From Ceriagrion tenellum (Eukaryota > Arthropoda > Insecta > Odonata > Coenagrionidae), in NCBI GenBank assembly GCA_963169105.1, contig OY720643.1, positions 96,668,848 through 96,732,847 on the forward strand: a stretch of 64,000 nucleotides of DNA, given 5' to 3'. The notes below the pieces were generated by a model. The model was not told where the DNA came from and did no database searches. It saw nothing but the letters and a program-made list of their open reading frames with translations. This document shows, piece after piece, positions 61,435 through 64,000 of the stretch; position 1 is the first letter of the stretch; each line of letters opens with the position of its first letter. The position numbers and the translations under genes are program-made.

Positions 61435-62005
61435 TCAAATACTTTTGTTGGTAGGTCGTTCAAGTCCCATATGGTCCTATTCAAGAAAGAGAACTTTTTT
61501 ACATTTGTCCTTCATTGACACTTTATCTTGATCTGGTGATCATTTTTCTCCACTAAGCTTGGCTTTATTATGTCCTTCCTGAATTCATCCCATACTTTTC
61601 CTCACTTACTATTTTGTACATCCCACATAGCCTGCTCATTTTCCTCCTAACCTGTAAACTCTCCCATCCCAGTACTCTAAGCATTTTTGTATCACTCTCT
61701 GTTTTATTGTGTTTCCCTAGCACATACCAAGCCGCTTTTCTTTGCACCTTCTCCAATTTTCTCTCTCCTTTCTTGTGTGGGTCCCATATCTATCTCTATT
61801 CCATATCTATCAATCTTTAGCATTAGTCGAACCAGGGTTTCATAGGCCTTCTCTTTAGTGGTCGTGCTGCTACCTTTCAGGTTTTTTATTACCCAAGGTA
61901 ACATTTTAAAAGCTATTTTAACAATGTGTTTCACGCTTGAGCACCATCATAAATTCTTAGTTAAATCGAAACCTAAGTATTTACAGTTGTACGATTTATT
62001 CAACT
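61435..62005 (-). mobile_element. CR1/Jockey-type LINE RT C-terminal relic
   Basis: Minus-strand relic, well readable. From 61990 down: CKYLGFDLTKNL (a stop follows where Trp is usual), SVKHIVKIAFKMLPWVIKNL, KGSSTTTKEKAYETLVRLML (61820-61935), then, after a frame change, EKVQRKAAWYVLG, MLRVLGWESLQVRRKMSRL and CGMYKIVSEE (61590-61756), and finally SFLNRTIWDLNDLPTKVFEP (about 61437-61500). These are, in order, the YLG, LVRPxLEYA, EKVQRRAARFV, LGWESLxxRR and NSFFxRTIxxWNxLP blocks. Two frame changes and a few stops inactivate it. The frames at 61568-61756 and 61704-61934 are both parts of this relic; the plus frame 61614-61820 is its shadow. Confidence 0.9.
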
Positions 62006-62099
62006 GCTGATTTGATGTCATATGAGGTTATGACAAAATGCAAAAACATCCGTGATAAGCGATGTGCCGTGAGTCATGAGCTCTCGACAGCTCTATTTG

Positions 62100-62480
62100 A
62101 AAGCTCTATTGGCAGGAAATGACCTTTTTCCGCAAGGGGGTGAAATAAGGGAGAGAAAGAAATGGCAGAAATGAAACAGAGCGCAGTAGCAGAGGGGGGA
62201 AAAGCGTTAAAGGTTTTCCCGAAGTAGCGGTTGTCGGAGCAAAAGAGAGCAGCGAAAAGTGATGAGAGCAGGAGGGCAAACGGAGGGAAAGACGGGACAC
62301 GTCAGGGAAATCGAAATATTGGAAGCGACGGATGCCGCCCGTGGAAGCTGTTGGAGGTGAATTGGCGAGAGGAGAGACTGAGAAGAATGCGAGAGACTGA
62401 ACGGGGTGGAAAAGGAGAAAATGAGAGGAAGAAGAAGGAAAATAGAGAACAAAGCATTGCAAAAATGTGCCACTTTAAAG
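62100..62480 (+). other. Purine-rich island
   Basis: About 380 bp of strong G+A bias on the plus strand (GGGAGAGAAAGAAATGG, GAGAGGAGAGACTGAGAAG and similar words), GC-richer than its flanks. Frames on both strands (62231-62503 plus; 62106-62462, 62207-62473 and 62302-62541 minus) are open and overlapping, as expected when one strand has few T and the other few A. No domain. The largest island of this type. Confidence 0.5.
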
Positions 62481-63371
62481 ACATGTCACATAGTGTTTCA
62501 TAATCCAAACCAGACAGGATAAAACACAAAAATTGGACCATTCAATAATGCTTAAATACTATATAAATAACTGAATAGGTGATGAAAGTTTTGTAACCCG
62601 CGCTACTTGTTTGACCTATCATTTCTGCACCCGAAGATCAGGATCTATCCATGCTGTCTACACATTAATTATAGACTACAAATAAAATAACAAGGTTAAG
62701 AAAATCTCAAGCTTACATTTGTTTCAAAGAAAATTCGAGTTCACATTTCTCCGGAACATTTTTGAATAACTTGGTATTGAACTCAATGAGTCACGCCAAG
62801 TCTCCTACTTTGACACGATATTAAAATAATTTTAAAACAGTAAAACACGAAGAAGAGGTATAACAAAGAGAGATATGAGATCAGGAATGAAGGAATAAGG
62901 GATAAAATACAAAATAATTATTATATGTTGCTCATATTATTCAATAGTAACTACCAAGAATGACACACAACAATTATTCAACGAGTTCAGGAAATTTCAG
63001 TAAAATCTATGACTTGAAGTTTTCCGTTCAAACAAGGGGGGCATGGTGAATTCCTAAAAACCTTATAAGGTATAAATTGATTTTCTATTATAAAACAAAA
63101 GAATTATTCTTGATACTATGTTCCTAGGATTAATGGCATAAAGCTCCAAGCTGCCACAAACAGAAATCAAGAAGCTAATTACGAATGGATCGGAATGGCT
63201 GCTTTCCTAATTTTTTCAATGCAGCTCAATAAATCAACTAAAATTAAAGGTATATGTACACAAGTCAATAACAATACCAATATAAGGAAGAAACTAGAAT
63301 TTATACGAAATGTACCCAAGAAAATCTGTAGGACGTGGGAATAAAAGGATTGCTAGGAGTACTGAGGGATT
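62481..63371. other. AT-rich unassigned DNA
   Basis: No open frame, repeat or RNA gene of note. Confidence 0.5.
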
Positions 63372-63644
63372 GTGCAAATTACACTTTTAACATACATATT
63401 TTTAGTAGATAGAGCCAATCACCAATTGGAAAGCTTTACACGAAAGAGAATGGAATGCGCATTTAAGCGAAGTACTGGAAGAGTGAATTGCAAGTCAATC
63501 AGAAGATGGAGTAGAGCAGGCAATAATATGATGAGGATGAAGGTAAGGTTAGATGTGTACACAAATACCTCGGCAGATAACAAGCCTCAAGAATATAATA
63601 AAGAAGAAGAGGCTCTTAAAAAAATTGCATTATTCAACGGTTGA
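63372..63644 (+). other. Candidate exon with splice-site matches (unproven)
   Basis: A 90-codon plus frame in AT-rich DNA. An acceptor-like CATATTTTTAG ends at 63405 and a strong donor match, GATGAAG|GTAAGG, lies at 63536-63548; between them about 137 bp are open and Arg/Lys-rich (RKRMECAFKRSTGRVN, RRWSRAGNN). No domain is recognised. Splice-like sites are common by chance in AT-rich DNA, so confidence is low. Confidence 0.22.
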
Positions 63645-64000
63645 ACTTGGATAGATGCACCACCTGCTGTGTGTTTTTTTTAAAGAGAGTAGCTATAAAA
63701 ATTCTTCGTGATTGGTGAAACTGGGAGATAATTACAATCCACATTCAACGTATAGGCATTGTTTGATCAAGACGCATCCCCGTACCGGGCCCTTTGAATG
63801 TCAAATGCTTAAACACTTTCACCGATGATTCTCGATAATACAAAATACTTGAGAACAGAAGTGCCACACTAGCTACCATTAGCACGACGTAATTGCAAAG
63901 CGGATAGCGATCAGGCCATTATTCCGAGTCAAAGGTTGAACTCACAGTAAAACTATCACATTAGTATTAAGTCACAGAAAGCCAGCGTAACACATTGCAT
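63645..64000. other. Unassigned right edge
   Basis: AT-rich with no recognisable feature. Confidence 0.5.

Noticed and set aside
61614..61820. 68-codon plus-strand frame with hydrophobic text
   Set aside because: Antisense to a clear LINE RT relic.
62106..62541. Several overlapping 80-118 codon frames on both strands
   Set aside because: Explained by strong purine skew, which removes stop codons; low-complexity text without domains.

Overview
The window reads as non-coding DNA from a large, AT-rich animal genome. Non-LTR retrotransposons of the CR1/L2/Jockey and RTE groups, at least nine pieces in all, are the only sequences whose function I recognise. The mix of LINE types (an ORF1 with a PHD-like finger, and RTE tails with the WIGHTLRH motif) fits an arthropod, most likely an insect, but the species cannot be read from the window. 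There is no operon structure, no bacterial gene, no CRISPR array, no rRNA and no convincing tRNA. I could not support any host protein-coding gene, so the window is probably intergenic DNA or a very long intron. Base composition was judged by eye, not computed.

Layout, 0-14 kb. At 1.2-3.6 kb (minus strand) lies the best preserved element: a complete ORF1 (PHD-like finger, coiled coil, Baculo_FP-like domain) followed 7 nt later by an ORF2 endonuclease. It is broken by one in-frame TAA in each ORF and is cut off before the reverse transcriptase. From 10.3 to 11.9 kb two LINE 3' pieces face away from each other (minus, then plus). At 13.5-14.1 kb there is a third LINE 3' end (minus) ending in an ATA-rich tail.

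Layout, 14-36 kb. The DNA is AT-rich with a LINE C-terminal piece at 20.8 kb (plus), a GC-richer island at 22.2-23.3 kb with overlapping long ORFs, an RTE tail at 27.0-27.4 kb (minus), a candidate exon-like island at 31.0-31.5 kb, a perfect (AT)36 microsatellite at 34.8 kb, and a second copy of the 10.3-kb LINE family at 35.4-35.7 kb (plus).

Layout, 36-64 kb. A second RTE tail lies at 47.6-47.9 kb (minus), flanked by a 12-bp target-site duplication. A third copy of the 10.3-kb LINE family lies at 55.2-55.6 kb (plus). Two more reverse-transcriptase C-terminal relics lie at 57.7-58.4 kb and 61.4-62.0 kb (both minus). Short Penelope-like end motifs are suspected near 54.05, 60.5 and 60.85 kb. 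Purine-rich, GC-richer islands of 100-400 bp recur through the window (17.3, 23.1, 25.15, 39.9, 46.3, 48.3, 49.9, 62.2 kb); they account for many of the longer spurious ORFs and are the only large-scale pattern that the transposons do not explain.

No gene set here works together as a pathway. The biology on show is repeated LINE insertion, mostly 5'-truncated, followed by decay. I found no convincing new biological system; the leads are graded in the findings.
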